This document shows positions 31,547 to 42,990 of a stretch of DNA of 57,050 nt, piece by piece; position 1 is the first letter of the stretch; each line of letters begins with the position of its first letter. A program made the position numbers and the translations under genes. Source of the DNA: JACKBJ01 sp964549495 (GTDB lineage Bacteria > Chloroflexota > Anaerolineae > Epilineales > Epilineaceae); assembly GCA_964549495.1 (NCBI GenBank), contig CAZJWJ010000027.1, forward strand, positions 1-57,050, written 5' to 3'. A model generated the notes under the pieces. That model was not told where the DNA came from and did not search any database. It saw nothing but the letters and a program-made list of their open reading frames with translations.

Positions 31547-31628
31547 ATCGGCGCCCGAAACCAGGGAACGATCCCGATGCCAGAGCCTGTGCTGCCAGCC
31601 TGCTGTCCCTCGAGGGAAGACGCGCGCG

Positions 31629-32519
31629 TCAGCCGACGATCCCCACCTGGCGCAGCAGCCCCAGGACGACCTCGGCCGGATCCAGATCGCTGGTCAAGGG
31701 TGCGAAGGGAATGCCGCGGGCGCGGCACCAGGCGGCGATCTCGGCCTCGCGGGCGTCCAGGGCCTGTCGGTAGCTGTCCAGGCTGTCGCCGTCGATCTCG
31801 ACGTCCACCGCTTGGCCGGTCTCGCTGTCGACGACGCGTTGGGGGCCAGGACCGAGGTCCGCGGCCGCGGGATCGCGCTCCTCGGGGGCCAAGATCTGGA
31901 TGAGGGCCGGCGGGTAGCCAGCGGCCAGGGTGGCGTCGAGGCCAGCGCGCCAGTCTTCATCCCAGAGATCGGTCAGGAGGATCAGTGGGCCCGGGGCGCG
32001 GAGGGCGGCGGCGTGGCGGCGGATGGCCGGTGCGAGTGTCCCCCGACCCTCGGGCTCGATGGAAGTCAGGGAGCGCAGGAGCTCGGCGATGGCGCCCCGG
32101 CCGCGCAGCCGCCGGCCGGCCGACGTGGGCGCATGCGGGAAGGCGCCCAGCACCACCTGGTCCAGGCCGGCCAGCGCGGCGTATCCCAGGGCCGCCGCCA
32201 GGCGCTTGGCGAAGTCGAGCTTGGCCGGCCTGCCGAAGGCCATCGAGGCGCTGGCGTCGACCAGCAGGTGCAGCGTGGCGGCCTGCTCCTCGACGAAGAG
32301 GCGCAGGAAGAAGCGCTCCAGGCGGGCGTAGGCGTTCCAGTCCACCCGCCGCGGATCGTCGCCGGGCGCGTAGGCGCGGTAGTCGGCCAGCTCGACGCCG
32401 CCGCCCTGGCGCGGGCCGCGCCGCAGGCCGGGGCCGGCGCCCAGGCCGGGCCGGCCGGGCATGGCCAGCAGCCGGTCGACGCGGCGCATCAGCTCCGGGT
32501 CGAGCAGGCGGTCGCTCAT
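31629..32519 (-). CDS. DUF58-domain protein (MoxR partner, VWA-like)
   Basis: The 296-residue product has the DUF58 signature: LADYRAYAPGDDPRRVDWNAYARLERFFLR, followed by a VWA-like core with DASASMAF (MIDAS-like D-x-S-x-S) and LILLTDLWDEDW. DUF58 proteins are regularly encoded beside MoxR AAA ATPases and are thought to work with them on envelope complexes. It is the last gene of a six-gene operon, 78 bp after the MoxR gene. It lacks a signal peptide or membrane segment. Confidence 0.9.
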   Translation of the reverse strand: MSDRLLDPELMRRVDRLLAMPGRPGLGAGPGLRRGPRQGGGVELADYRAYAPGDDPRRVDWNAYARLERFFLRLFVEEQAATLHLLVDASASMAFGRPAKLDFAKRLAAALGYAALAGLDQVVLGAFPHAPTSAGRRLRGRGAIAELLRSLTSIEPEGRGTLAPAIRRHAAALRAPGPLILLTDLWDEDWRAGLDATLAAGYPPALIQILAPEERDPAAADLGPGPQRVVDSETGQAVDVEIDGDSLDSYRQALDAREAEIAAWCRARGIPFAPLTSDLDPAEVVLGLLRQVGIVG

Positions 32520-32597
32520 CCTGCGATCTGGTCGCTCGTCACGACGCAGCTCGGCCCATGGTCATCAGAGCCGCGGATCATCCTGGCGATCCGGCCG

Positions 32598-33626
<1,029 letters not shown>

Positions 33627-33684
33627 CGTCAGCCTCCCCGTTTGGATCGGGCTCGGTTGATCAAGCGCCAAGGCCCCGCCACCC

Positions 33685-35574
33685 TCATCGGGCCAGGGCC
33701 TCGAAGTAGGCGCGCACGTATTCGCGGCGGCCGGCCGGCAGGGCCTCGCGCGCCAAGGCGGCGACGGCCGCCTGGCGGTACTCCGGCAGGGCTTCGATCA
33801 AGGGACGCTCGGCGGCCGGGGCCGGGCTCTGGCCGGGGGCGAGCGGCTGGCGGCCGGTGCTCGGCGCATCCGGATCGAAGTTGCCGCTGGTGGGGATGAA
33901 GCGCGGCACGGCGGTCACCAAGGGGCGCGGGCCGGGTGCGGGGAGGCGCTCGTCGGCGGCCGGTAGTAGGGTCGGATCCTCGCCGTCGACCTCACCGGAC
34001 TCGTCGGATTCGCCGGCCTCGGTGTCCGCACCCGCGTCGTTCGGGGCGATGGCCGGCGACCGGAGACCCTGGTCGTCGACTTCGGCGTCCGCCGCGTTAT
34101 CGCCAGCGTTCGCTGAGTCGCCGTCCGCCGCTTCCCCGCCGGCGGCATCGGCCGGGTCGCGGCCCAGCCCGGAGGCCTCGGAGCCGAGCCGGCCGGCCCC
34201 GTCGCCCGCTCCCTGGTCGTCCGGACCCTGGCCCGCGCCGGCCTGGCCCGTGCCGCCGCCGGCCAGCAGCTCCTCCGGCCGGGCATGGGCTGCCGCGATC
34301 TCGCGCCGCGCCTCGTCGAGGGCATCGAGCGCGCCTTCGACCTGGCGGGCCGGCTCGGCCGCGGCGCGGGCTTCCCGGGCGGCTTCGGCGGCCCGGCCGG
34401 CGGCTTCGGCCGCGGCCTCCGGGCCATCCGCCTTCGCGGCCTCGGCTGCCTGGCGCAGGGCCTCGGCCGCCGCATCGAGGTCCGGCGGCAGGCGATCGGC
34501 CTGTTCGGCCAGCGCCTCGGCCAGGGCGGCGCGTTCAGCGGCCGAGGCCTGCTCGAGGCCCCGCGCCAGCCGCTCGGCGATGGCCTCGGCCGCATCGCTC
34601 GGGTCGGCCTCGCTCGGTTCTCGACCGTCCAAGGCCGCCGCCAGCGCATCCAGATCGGCCAGCAGATCCTCGGCACGGCGGGCGCGTCCCAGGCCGGCCG
34701 GATCGCGCAGCGCGCCCAGCTCGGCCTCGGCGCGGGCCAGGGCCGCCAGGTCGTCCTCGGCCCGGCCGCGGGAGGCGGCGAGCTCCGACTCGAGGCGGCG
34801 CAGGCTGGATTCGAGGCCGGCCCGGGCGGTGGACTCGGCCGGCATCGGATCGCCAGCGGCCGACGTCGCCTCTGCATCGGTCGAAGCCTCGAGCGCCAGG
34901 ACGGCGGCCTCCCGCACCCCCGCCAGGCGCTCGGCCGAACGCTCGGCGGCCTGGCGCACCGCGGCCCGCCGGTCCAGCTCGGCCGAGCGGGGATTGGGCA
35001 GCAGGTGCAGGCCCAGGGCGAGGGCGGCCAGCAAGGCGGCGGCGAGCAGGCCGCGGCGCGGGGCCCGACGAGGCAGGTCACGCCGTGGATCGATGGCCGC
35101 GAGCTGCTCGAGCGCGTCCCGGCGTTGCCGGCGATGCAGCGCGCTTCGCGTGGCGTGGTCGATCTCGCTGGACGCTCTTGGCTCGTCATCGTCGGGACCG
35201 ACCGGACCCAGGTAGAGGGCGGTGCTCACGCGGTCCTGCAGAGCCAGGTCGCGATCGGCGCGGCGGGCCAGCTGGACGGTCGACGGGCGGCGCAGGTAGG
35301 CCAGCAGGACGATGCCGAGCGGCAGGGCGAGGGCCAGGCCCAGCGACCAGAGGTGGGCTACGGGCAGGGGCCGGGCGCGGGCCGATAGGGCGATCAGGCA
35401 GGCCGCGGCGGGGCCGATCCATCCCAGGCGTAGGAGGGCCTCCCGCGCGTCGATGCGGCGCCAGCGGCGGGCCAGGGGGCGCAGCGCGGCGGCCAGCTCC
35501 GGGTCGGGCCGGCCGGCCCGAGGCGCGGGCTGCCCGAGCGAGCCCGAAGCAGCGGAAGGGTGTCGGGAGGGCAT
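33685..35574 (-). CDS. Large membrane protein with Ala/Glu-rich coiled-coil domain (unknown function)
   Basis: The 629-residue product has two hydrophobic segments near residues 50-95, one more near 175-195, then about 250 residues of Ala/Glu/Arg-rich heptad-like helix (many AEAL/AAEA units). A low-complexity Gly/Asp/Ala-rich region and a short C-terminal motif ending in REYVRAYFEALAR follow. That end motif is seen in proteins of MoxR/DUF58 gene clusters. The ATG overlaps the stop of the ABC permease gene by one base (TGATG). Its place in the operon suggests a partner or substrate of the MoxR machine. No enzyme motif was found. Confidence 0.75.
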   Translation of the reverse strand: MPSRHPSAASGSLGQPAPRAGRPDPELAAALRPLARRWRRIDAREALLRLGWIGPAAACLIALSARARPLPVAHLWSLGLALALPLGIVLLAYLRRPSTVQLARRADRDLALQDRVSTALYLGPVGPDDDEPRASSEIDHATRSALHRRQRRDALEQLAAIDPRRDLPRRAPRRGLLAAALLAALALGLHLLPNPRSAELDRRAAVRQAAERSAERLAGVREAAVLALEASTDAEATSAAGDPMPAESTARAGLESSLRRLESELAASRGRAEDDLAALARAEAELGALRDPAGLGRARRAEDLLADLDALAAALDGREPSEADPSDAAEAIAERLARGLEQASAAERAALAEALAEQADRLPPDLDAAAEALRQAAEAAKADGPEAAAEAAGRAAEAAREARAAAEPARQVEGALDALDEARREIAAAHARPEELLAGGGTGQAGAGQGPDDQGAGDGAGRLGSEASGLGRDPADAAGGEAADGDSANAGDNAADAEVDDQGLRSPAIAPNDAGADTEAGESDESGEVDGEDPTLLPAADERLPAPGPRPLVTAVPRFIPTSGNFDPDAPSTGRQPLAPGQSPAPAAERPLIEALPEYRQAAVAALAREALPAGRREYVRAYFEALAR

Positions 35575-36749
35575 CAGGAGCGGCCGGCCAGGAGCGCCAG
35601 CCAGTCCACCGGCTGGAACCAGAGCCACAGGATCCAGGCCACCAGGTGCAGGGCCAAGAGCATCAGCCGGCGGCGAAAGCCGGCGCCGGGTCGGATGCGC
35701 TGGGCGGTGAAGGTAGCCAGGGCGGCCGAGAGCCATAGCTGGATCGCCAGGGCCTGGGCCAGGAAACTCCGGCCGGCCAGGCCCGCCTCGACGCGGCTGC
35801 CGAAGAGCGCGCCGCGAATGCCCTCCTGCTCGGCGGCCAGGCTGCTGAGCAGGGGCGTGAGGGCGGCCAGGCCGCCGGCCAGCGGAGCGCGAAGCCAGCC
35901 CGGCAAGTCCATGCCCGCGATCCACCACAGCCCGATCGGCGGACCGAAGCAGAGGGCGAAGCTGGCCAGGTAGGCCAGGACGATCGCGCGATCGCTGCGG
36001 CCGGCGATGGCCGAGGCGGCCAGGCCCAGGCTGGAGAGGAGCAGGCCGGCCGTCAGCAGGGTCAGCTGGCCGCGCAGGATGTCCAGCGCGCCGGGCCCGC
36101 CCAGGACGAAGGCCAGCGCGGCCACCGGCAGGGCGCAGAGCGAGAGCAGCAGCAGGAAGGCCATCGCCGCGCCCAGCTTGCCGCGCAGGATCTGCCAGCC
36201 GCTCAGCGGCGTGGCCAGGAGCAGCTCGTAGCTGCGCCCCTCGATCTCGCCGCTGATGGCGCCGGCGGTCAGACCGGGGGCCAAGAGCAGGAAGGCGATC
36301 AGCTGGGCCAGCAGCATCGCGCCGATGACGCTGGGTCCCGGGGCGGCCGGCGCCTCGATGCCCGGCAGCGGCGCGTCGCCCAGCCCGCGTCGGTAGACCG
36401 ACCAGGCCAGGCCGGCGGTGAAGGTCAGGTAGGCCGTGATCCAGTAGAAGGGCCGCGGGCCGCGGAAGCGGGCCTGCATCTCGCGCAGCAGCAAGGGGTT
36501 GACCGCGCCCCGCGGGCGCCGCTCGGATGGCGCCTCGCCGGCGCGCAGGGCGGCCAGCCATTCGGCGCTGGCACGCTGGGCCGAGGCCAGGGCCGGCGGG
36601 GGCGAGCCGCCGGGGGCGGGCGTCGGCGCGAAGGAGGCCGGCATCGCTGGTGGATCGTTCAGGGGCCGCTCCGGCGGTGGGAGCTCGATCTTGCTGCGGC
36701 GGTGGACCGGGCGGGGCTCGATCCGGCCGTCCTCTTCGGTCGGGCTCAT
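35574..36749 (-). CDS. ABC-2 type transporter permease
   Basis: The 391-residue product has a cytoplasmic N-terminal segment of about 100 residues rich in Pro, then six or more membrane helices including WITAYLTFTAGLAWSVYR, the SVIGAMLLAQLIAFLLL segment and EIEGRSYELLLATPLSGWQILRGK, a piece typical of ABC-2 exporters that follow a signalled NBD. The ATG at 36749 overlaps the stop of the ATPase gene by 4 bp. With the ATPase it probably forms an exporter or envelope-remodelling transporter serving the MoxR-linked system. Confidence 0.87.
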   Translation of the reverse strand: MSPTEEDGRIEPRPVHRRSKIELPPPERPLNDPPAMPASFAPTPAPGGSPPPALASAQRASAEWLAALRAGEAPSERRPRGAVNPLLLREMQARFRGPRPFYWITAYLTFTAGLAWSVYRRGLGDAPLPGIEAPAAPGPSVIGAMLLAQLIAFLLLAPGLTAGAISGEIEGRSYELLLATPLSGWQILRGKLGAAMAFLLLLSLCALPVAALAFVLGGPGALDILRGQLTLLTAGLLLSSLGLAASAIAGRSDRAIVLAYLASFALCFGPPIGLWWIAGMDLPGWLRAPLAGGLAALTPLLSSLAAEQEGIRGALFGSRVEAGLAGRSFLAQALAIQLWLSAALATFTAQRIRPGAGFRRRLMLLALHLVAWILWLWFQPVDWLALLAGRS

Positions 36750-37468
36750 GAGGCCTCCTCCCCCTCGCTCAGGCCGCGCTCGATGCGCTTCAGGTCGGCA
36801 TCCGGCAGCAGGCGCCCGCGCTGCAGCAGCCCGAGATGATCGCAGATCCGGGTGAGTTCGGAGACCCGGTGGCTGGCCAAGAGGATCGCCTTGCCGAATC
36901 CGCGCAGCCCGGCGAGCAGGCCGGCCAACTCGGCTCGGGATCGCGCGTCCAGCCCCGCACCGGGCTCGTCGAGCAGCAGGATGGGCGGATCGTGGACCAG
37001 GGCCTGGGCCAAGCATAGCCGGCGCCGCGGCGCCCGCGCGAGCTTGGCGGCCTCGGCATCGGCTCGATCGTCCAGACCGACCAGCTCCAGCAAGCCCTCG
37101 ACCATGCGCCGACGGCGGATGCGCGGCAGGCCATGGCAGCGGGCGTAGAAGTCCAGGATCTCCCGACAGCTCATGCCGGGATAGAGGCCGCAGTCGGCCG
37201 GCAGATAGCCGATGGCCTGGCGCAGCGCCTCCTGGTCTCGGGGGCCCTCGGCCAGGCGGCCCAGGATGTGGATCCGGCCCGCGTCGGGCTCGAGCAGGCC
37301 GGCCAGGAGCCGCAGCGCGGTGGTCTTGCCCGCGCCATCGGGGCCGACCAGGCCGTAGATCTGGCCGGCTTGCAAGCTCAGGTCCAATCCCTCCAAGGCC
37401 AGTCGACCGTCGTAGCGCCGCTGCAGGCCGAGGGCTTCGAGGATGGGCTCGCCTCGGGAATCAGCCAT
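36746..37468 (-). CDS. ABC transporter ATP-binding protein with degenerate signature
   Basis: The 240-residue product has Walker A GPDGAGKTT, Q-loop region AIGYLPADCGLYPGMS, Walker B ILLLDEPGAGLD and H-loop LASHRVSEL. The ABC signature, normally LSGGQ or LSKGM, reads LARAPRRRLCLAQAL here, so the key Ser-Gly-Gly is missing. The protein may still dimerise through the rest, or hydrolysis may be weak. ATG at 37468 overlaps the stop of the upstream gene by 8 bp. It is followed directly by the permease. Confidence 0.88.
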   Translation of the reverse strand: MADSRGEPILEALGLQRRYDGRLALEGLDLSLQAGQIYGLVGPDGAGKTTALRLLAGLLEPDAGRIHILGRLAEGPRDQEALRQAIGYLPADCGLYPGMSCREILDFYARCHGLPRIRRRRMVEGLLELVGLDDRADAEAAKLARAPRRRLCLAQALVHDPPILLLDEPGAGLDARSRAELAGLLAGLRGFGKAILLASHRVSELTRICDHLGLLQRGRLLPDADLKRIERGLSEGEEAS

Positions 37469-39896
37469 CGGGCGCCTCCGCGGAGGGTGCGGCGTCGACC
37501 ACCGCCAGGCGAGGCTCCCAGCAGGCATCGCGCAGGGCCTCCCAGCCCCGCGGGCCCAGGCCCTCCTCGTCGCGGGTCAGGCGCAAGCGGATCTGGTCGC
37601 GGCCCTCGATGCGGGTGATCAGGCGCGGGATCTGCTTGGACTCGCCGGCCGCGATGCGCTCGAAGTCGAGCCAGGCATCGGCCGAGGGGTCCCAGAGGGC
37701 CAGGCGGACGCGGGGCGTGCCGGCCTGCGGCAGGTCGCGCTCGGCCAAGAGCTCGGCGCCGGGTCCGATCATCGACAGCCACAGGCCCTCGGGGATGCCG
37801 CCGTCCTCGCCCAGGCGAAAGGCGAACTCGGCGTAGGCGTACTCGGGCGTGAGCACGGCCGCGCCCGGGCCGCAGGCCTCCGCGCTGTCGGGACTGCGGC
37901 GCAGGGCCAGGCCGTCTACGAAGCGCATGCCGCCGCCCAGACCCAACGGCAGCCGGGCGTAGAGCAGGGTCTCGGCGCGGGTCCCGACCGATCCCGAATC
38001 CGGCGTCAACCGGTAGGGCAGCCGCTCGATGAAACCGATCAGTATCGCCTCGGGGCTGGCGGGCGGGCGCATCGGCACCGCCGAGATCAAGCGGCTGGCG
38101 GGCTGGGCCGGATCGGCCAGGACGGCGGCGACCAGGTGGCCCCGAAGGCCGCGGGCATCCAGCTCCACCGGGCTGTCGGGGCGATAGCGCATGTCGATGC
38201 TGGTCAGCTCGTCGGGGCCCAGGCGGCCGATGGCGCTGCGGCCGCCCGCGGTCAGCAGCAGGCTGTCGTCCAAGGCCACGCCGGCCGGATTGCGCAGGCG
38301 GCCGGCCACGCGGTCGTCCTCGCGGCGCAGGCCCTCGCCGCGGCCGACCGCCGCCTGGCCGGCCGGCCAGGCGATCAGCGCGTCGACGGCAAAGCCGGCG
38401 GGCTGGCCGGGGGCCGGGCTGGGCAGGCGCAGGCGGCTGGCGCCGGCCTCCAGGCGCAGCTCGAGCGGGCCGGGCAGGTCGCCGTCGGCCGGCCGCGCCA
38501 GACCGCCCTCCAACCGGATCTCGAGCGGGCCGGAGCGGCCATCGACCAGGCCGACGTAGCCCGTGGCCCGGGCCAGACCGGCCTCGGGCAGCAGGCGCAG
38601 GGCGCTCGGGGCGTAGAGCCGGGGCGCGGCGCTGTGGGTCCGGCGGCCCAGGCCCAGGACCACGGCGGAGGTCAGCAGAGCCAAGAGGGGCAGGACCAGC
38701 CAGGCCCGATCCAGGCGGCCCCGGCGCGCGAGCAGGCGGTGGGCCAGCGGGCCGGCGGCCAGGGTGTAGAGCGCCAGCAGCGCCAGGGCCCAGTTCGAGG
38801 AGGTCTCGCCGCCGCCCGGGGGCAGGCCCGCGGCCATCCACGCCGTGTCGGGCGGGGGCTCGCGCCAGGCGCTGCCGGGGCGCGGCCGGTCCAGGGCGGA
38901 CCAGACCGAGGCCATGCCCGGCCAGTCGGCCAGGGGCGGCGCCGAAGGGTCGAAGGCCAGGAGGCCGATGGCGCCCGCGCCGAAGGATCGGGAGACGGCC
39001 AGCGGTTGGCCCTCGCGGCTGACCAGGTCGAGCCGGGCGTCCGCCGCCGGTTCGAGGTCCAGGATCCGCGCCGGGCCGGCCGGCGGTGCCCGGCCGGCCA
39101 GGGAGCCCAGCCCCGGCAGCCCGGCCAGCTCGCGCGGGGCGCCGACCGCGGCCGGCAGCCAGTCGGCGGGCAAGGCCTCGATGGAGGAAGATCCGCCCAG
39201 CCCGCCGGCCAGCAGCAGATGGCCGCCCAGGGCCGTCCAGCGCTCGAGGGCGCGGCGCTGGGCGGGCGAGAGGCGGGGGTAGGCATCGCCGGAGAGGAGG
39301 ACGCGGTCCACCGCCGACCAGGCCAGGGCCTCCTCCGGCAGGTCCTCGGGGGCCAGGCGCAATGCGGGCAGGCCCTCGCCGGCGGCCTCCAGGCCGGCCG
39401 GCAGCGCGATCTCCTGGCCGGCCACCAGCACGCTCAGGCGCCGGCTGCCCAGGGCTTCGAGGGGCAGGCGGGTGCTGGCCAGCTGGCGCCCGCGTTCGTC
39501 GACCAGCTCGAGGCTCGCCGCCCCGGCCGGGCGATCGGCGGCGTCCAGCCAGATCACCAAGGGCAGGCGCTTGCGGGCGCCGGCCGGCAGCTCCACCGGG
39601 CTGGTGAAGATCGCGCGGGCGGTGCGGACGCGAAGGTCGACCTGCCGGTCGCGATCCGAGCCCTCCAGATCGACCCACAGCGGCAGCCAACCCGCTTCGA
39701 CGTACCAGCCCTGCCAGGGCGACGAGGCAGCCAGCGACGGGCCCGCCGGCTCCTGGGCCCGGGCATCGGCGCCGAAGATCCACGCGCAGAGCAGGGCCAG
39801 GACGAGCGCGCCGAACCGGCGTCGGTTCTCGATCCTCGGCCGTGGGCTGCGCTCGATGTCGGCCACCTCGTCGCTCGATCCGCCTTCAGGACACAT
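37461..39896 (-). CDS. Secreted/membrane-anchored protein with glutamine-amidotransferase-like fold (unknown function)
   Basis: The 811-residue product starts with a basic stretch and a hydrophobic signal (RFGALVLALLCAWIFG, cut near ADA-QEP). A beta-rich domain follows, then a segment VDRVLLSGDAYPRLSPAQRRAL ... GGHLLLAGGLGG that resembles the class I glutamine-amidotransferase-like (DUF4350) fold, then two hydrophobic helices around WALALLALYTLAAG and WLVLPLLALLTSAVVLG, and a large C-terminal beta-rich domain. ATG at 39896 is chosen because the signal begins there; the open frame upstream is non-coding. A CATAAT lies 10 nt before it. It is the first gene of the ABC-MoxR-DUF58 operon. Confidence 0.72.
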   Translation of the reverse strand: MCPEGGSSDEVADIERSPRPRIENRRRFGALVLALLCAWIFGADARAQEPAGPSLAASSPWQGWYVEAGWLPLWVDLEGSDRDRQVDLRVRTARAIFTSPVELPAGARKRLPLVIWLDAADRPAGAASLELVDERGRQLASTRLPLEALGSRRLSVLVAGQEIALPAGLEAAGEGLPALRLAPEDLPEEALAWSAVDRVLLSGDAYPRLSPAQRRALERWTALGGHLLLAGGLGGSSSIEALPADWLPAAVGAPRELAGLPGLGSLAGRAPPAGPARILDLEPAADARLDLVSREGQPLAVSRSFGAGAIGLLAFDPSAPPLADWPGMASVWSALDRPRPGSAWREPPPDTAWMAAGLPPGGGETSSNWALALLALYTLAAGPLAHRLLARRGRLDRAWLVLPLLALLTSAVVLGLGRRTHSAAPRLYAPSALRLLPEAGLARATGYVGLVDGRSGPLEIRLEGGLARPADGDLPGPLELRLEAGASRLRLPSPAPGQPAGFAVDALIAWPAGQAAVGRGEGLRREDDRVAGRLRNPAGVALDDSLLLTAGGRSAIGRLGPDELTSIDMRYRPDSPVELDARGLRGHLVAAVLADPAQPASRLISAVPMRPPASPEAILIGFIERLPYRLTPDSGSVGTRAETLLYARLPLGLGGGMRFVDGLALRRSPDSAEACGPGAAVLTPEYAYAEFAFRLGEDGGIPEGLWLSMIGPGAELLAERDLPQAGTPRVRLALWDPSADAWLDFERIAAGESKQIPRLITRIEGRDQIRLRLTRDEEGLGPRGWEALRDACWEPRLAVVDAAPSAEAPDG

Positions 39897-40419
39897 CCGG
39901 AGGAAGATTATGCCATGCGCCGGCCGCGCGTGCGGATGGGGCGGCGCGAGCGCCGGAGACGATCCGGCCTGTGTCGTCCTCATTGTGGCGCTCGAAGCAC
40001 CGGCTTCGAGAAAGGGCTCGCCCAAAGGGTCTCGAAGGTAAGGCGGGGTCGCGCTCGCCGGTCCAAGCGACGCTCGGTCGTGCGCGCGGGGCCCGGACGG
40101 ATCGTCGCTCGAGGCATCGGACGTGAAAATCGCCAGGCCCGAGGGCCCGGCGACTTCCACGAAGGAGAGATGTGATTGTGGCGACCAATCGGTTCGAGGC
40201 TTGCAAGGCTGACCGATCGTTCGTCCCAAAGGTAACGGTGGCGGGATAAGCGCCCGCCAAGGACCTGTTAAGCCCGGGTAAAGCTGCTGTTGACGATCCA
40301 TCGCCCCCGCGGTCCCCCCGCCGGGGCGGGCGATCCGCTATCATGAGACCGCCGGACTAGATCGCTTGTTCTGTTCACCGCTGAATGCTGCCGCTGGAAT
40401 CGACTGCAAGGAGTGTGGA
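39897..40419. other. Intergenic, 523 bp, no gene
   Basis: Lies between the divergent surface-protein operon and egtB. It holds a perfect 8-bp hairpin (39991-39998 with 40003-40010, loop ACCG), a small gcggg/cccgc hairpin at 40241-40257, an isolated TTGACG at 40290-40295 and a TATCAT at 40339-40344 that may be the egtB -10. No coding frame with real codon bias was seen on either strand. Confidence 0.5.
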
Positions 40420-41798
40420 ATGACCCTCGAGCTCGCCCCCAGCCCGACCGAACTGCGCCCGGCCCGGGTCCAGGCCGGCGTCGATGCCGATCTCTCGGCC
40501 CGCTATCGCGCCGTGCGCGCGGCCACCGAGCGCTTCTGCGAGCCCTTGGCCACCGAGGACTACGTCATCCAGACCATGCCCGACGTGAGCCCCACCAAAT
40601 GGCATCTGGCCCATACGACGTGGTTCTTCGAATGCTTCCTGCTCGAGCCCCACCTGCCGGGCTACGAGCCCCTGCACCCGATGTACAACTACCTCTTCAA
40701 CAGCTACTACAACACCGTCGGCTACCGGCACTGCCGGCCCAAGCGGGGCTTGATCTCGCGGCCGACGGTGGCGCAGGTCTACGCCTATCGGCGGCATGTC
40801 GACCGGCACATGGAGCGGCTGCTGAGCACGCTCTCCGGCCCCGACCTGGAGGCCCTGGCGCCGGTGGTCGAGCTGGGCTGCCACCACGAGCAGCAGCATC
40901 AGGAGCTGATGGTCACCGACATCAAGCATGTTCTGGGCGAGAACCCGCTCTTCCCGGCCTATCGGGAATCGGGCGGGGCGGAGCGCGCCGGGGCTGGCGA
41001 AGGCGGCGCGCCGCCGCTGGGCTGGCGGCGATTCGAGCGCCGGATCGCCGAGATCGGGCACGACGGGCGGGGCTTCGGCTTCGACAACGAGGGGCCGCGC
41101 CACGAGCGCTTGATCCACGGCTTCGAGCTGGCCGATCGGCCGGTCAGCTGCGGCGAGTACCTGGACTTCATCCGGGACGGCGGCTACCGGCGCCACGATC
41201 TCTGGCTCTCGCTGGGCTGGGACATGGTGCAGCGGGAAGGCTGGCAGGCACCGATGTACTGGCAGGATCACGGCGCGGAGGGCTGGAAGGTCTTCGGCCT
41301 GGCCGGCCTGCGACCGCTGGATCCGGCCGAGCCGGTCTGCCACCTGAGCTACTTCGAGGCCGATGCCTACGCCCGCTGGGCCGGCGCGCGCCTACCGGCC
41401 GAGGACGAGTGGGAGCTGGCGGCGGCCGGGGCGGACCGGGCGATGGACGGCAACTTCGCCGACGACGGCAGCTACCATCCGGCGCCGATGCGCGCGGCGC
41501 CGCGCGAGGGCGAGGCGCTAACCGAAGGCGAGGCCGGCCCGCGGCTGCTCTTCGGCGAGGTCTGGGAGTGGACCCGCAGCCCCTACGAGGCCTATCCGGG
41601 CTATGCGCCGGCCGAAGGCGCGCTGGGCGAGTACAATGGCAAGTTCATGTGCAACCAGTACGTCCTGCGCGGCGGTTCCTGCGCCACGCCGCGCGACCAC
41701 ATCCGGCCCAGCTATCGGAACTTCTTCCCGCCGGATGCCCGCTGGCAGTTCTCGGGCCTGCGCCTGGCGCGCGACCTGCCGGCCGAAGGCGGGCCCCG

Positions 41799-41802
<4 letters not shown>
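40420..41802 (+). CDS. egtB: Ergothioneine sulfoxide synthase EgtB
   Basis: The 460-residue product has an N-terminal DinB-like domain with iron ligands in WHLAH (61-65) and HEQQH (156-160), and a C-terminal formylglycine-generating-enzyme-like (FGE-sulfatase) domain ending in GGSCATPRDHIRPSYRNFFPPDARWQFSGLRLARD. EgtB joins hercynine to a thiol (gamma-Glu-Cys or Cys) using oxygen and non-haem iron. AAGGAG (40408-40413) fixes the ATG. Its stop overlaps the start of egtD by 4 bp. The two genes are the minimal ergothioneine set. A separate C-S lyase (EgtE) is not in the window. Confidence 0.94.
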
Positions 41803-42812
<1,010 letters not shown>

Positions 42813-42827
42813 CTGCAGTCCCCCCCT

Positions 42828-42988
42828 AGGGCCCGGCCAGGAACGAGGTCTCCAACCGAGGGCGTCGCTGCGCCACCGTGCCGGCCCGCTGTGAGGAGGG
42901 AATAGCAGCGCTATTGCCGACGAGCAGCGGGCCGGCACGGTGGATGCGGCGGCGTCCGAATTGGGGAGCTCGTTCCTGGCCGGGCCCT
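42828..42988. repeat. 161-bp long imperfect hairpin filling the egtD / CAP-dockerin gap
   Basis: Outer arms 42828-42847 and 42969-42988 are perfect 20-bp reverse complements. A second perfect pair of 18 bp lies inside (42873-42890 with 42926-42943), with a third small hairpin aatagc/gctatt at 42901-42915 in the loop. The stretches between pair only partly. The structure occupies nearly all of the intergenic space: it starts 15 nt after the egtD stop and ends 2 nt before the stop of the CAP-dockerin gene. It could be a bidirectional terminator or a palindromic mobile element. Neither target-site duplication nor a transposase was seen. Confidence 0.75.
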
Positions 42989-42990
42989 CT

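Noticed and set aside
35575..36561. N-terminal extension of the Ala/Glu-rich membrane protein (958-residue frame)
   Set aside because: The extension is an out-of-frame reading of the ABC permease gene. The ATG at 35574 abuts the permease stop.
40191..40200. GGTTCGAGGC as a tRNA T-loop
   Set aside because: No T-stem, acceptor stem or anticodon arm can be formed with the flanking sequence.
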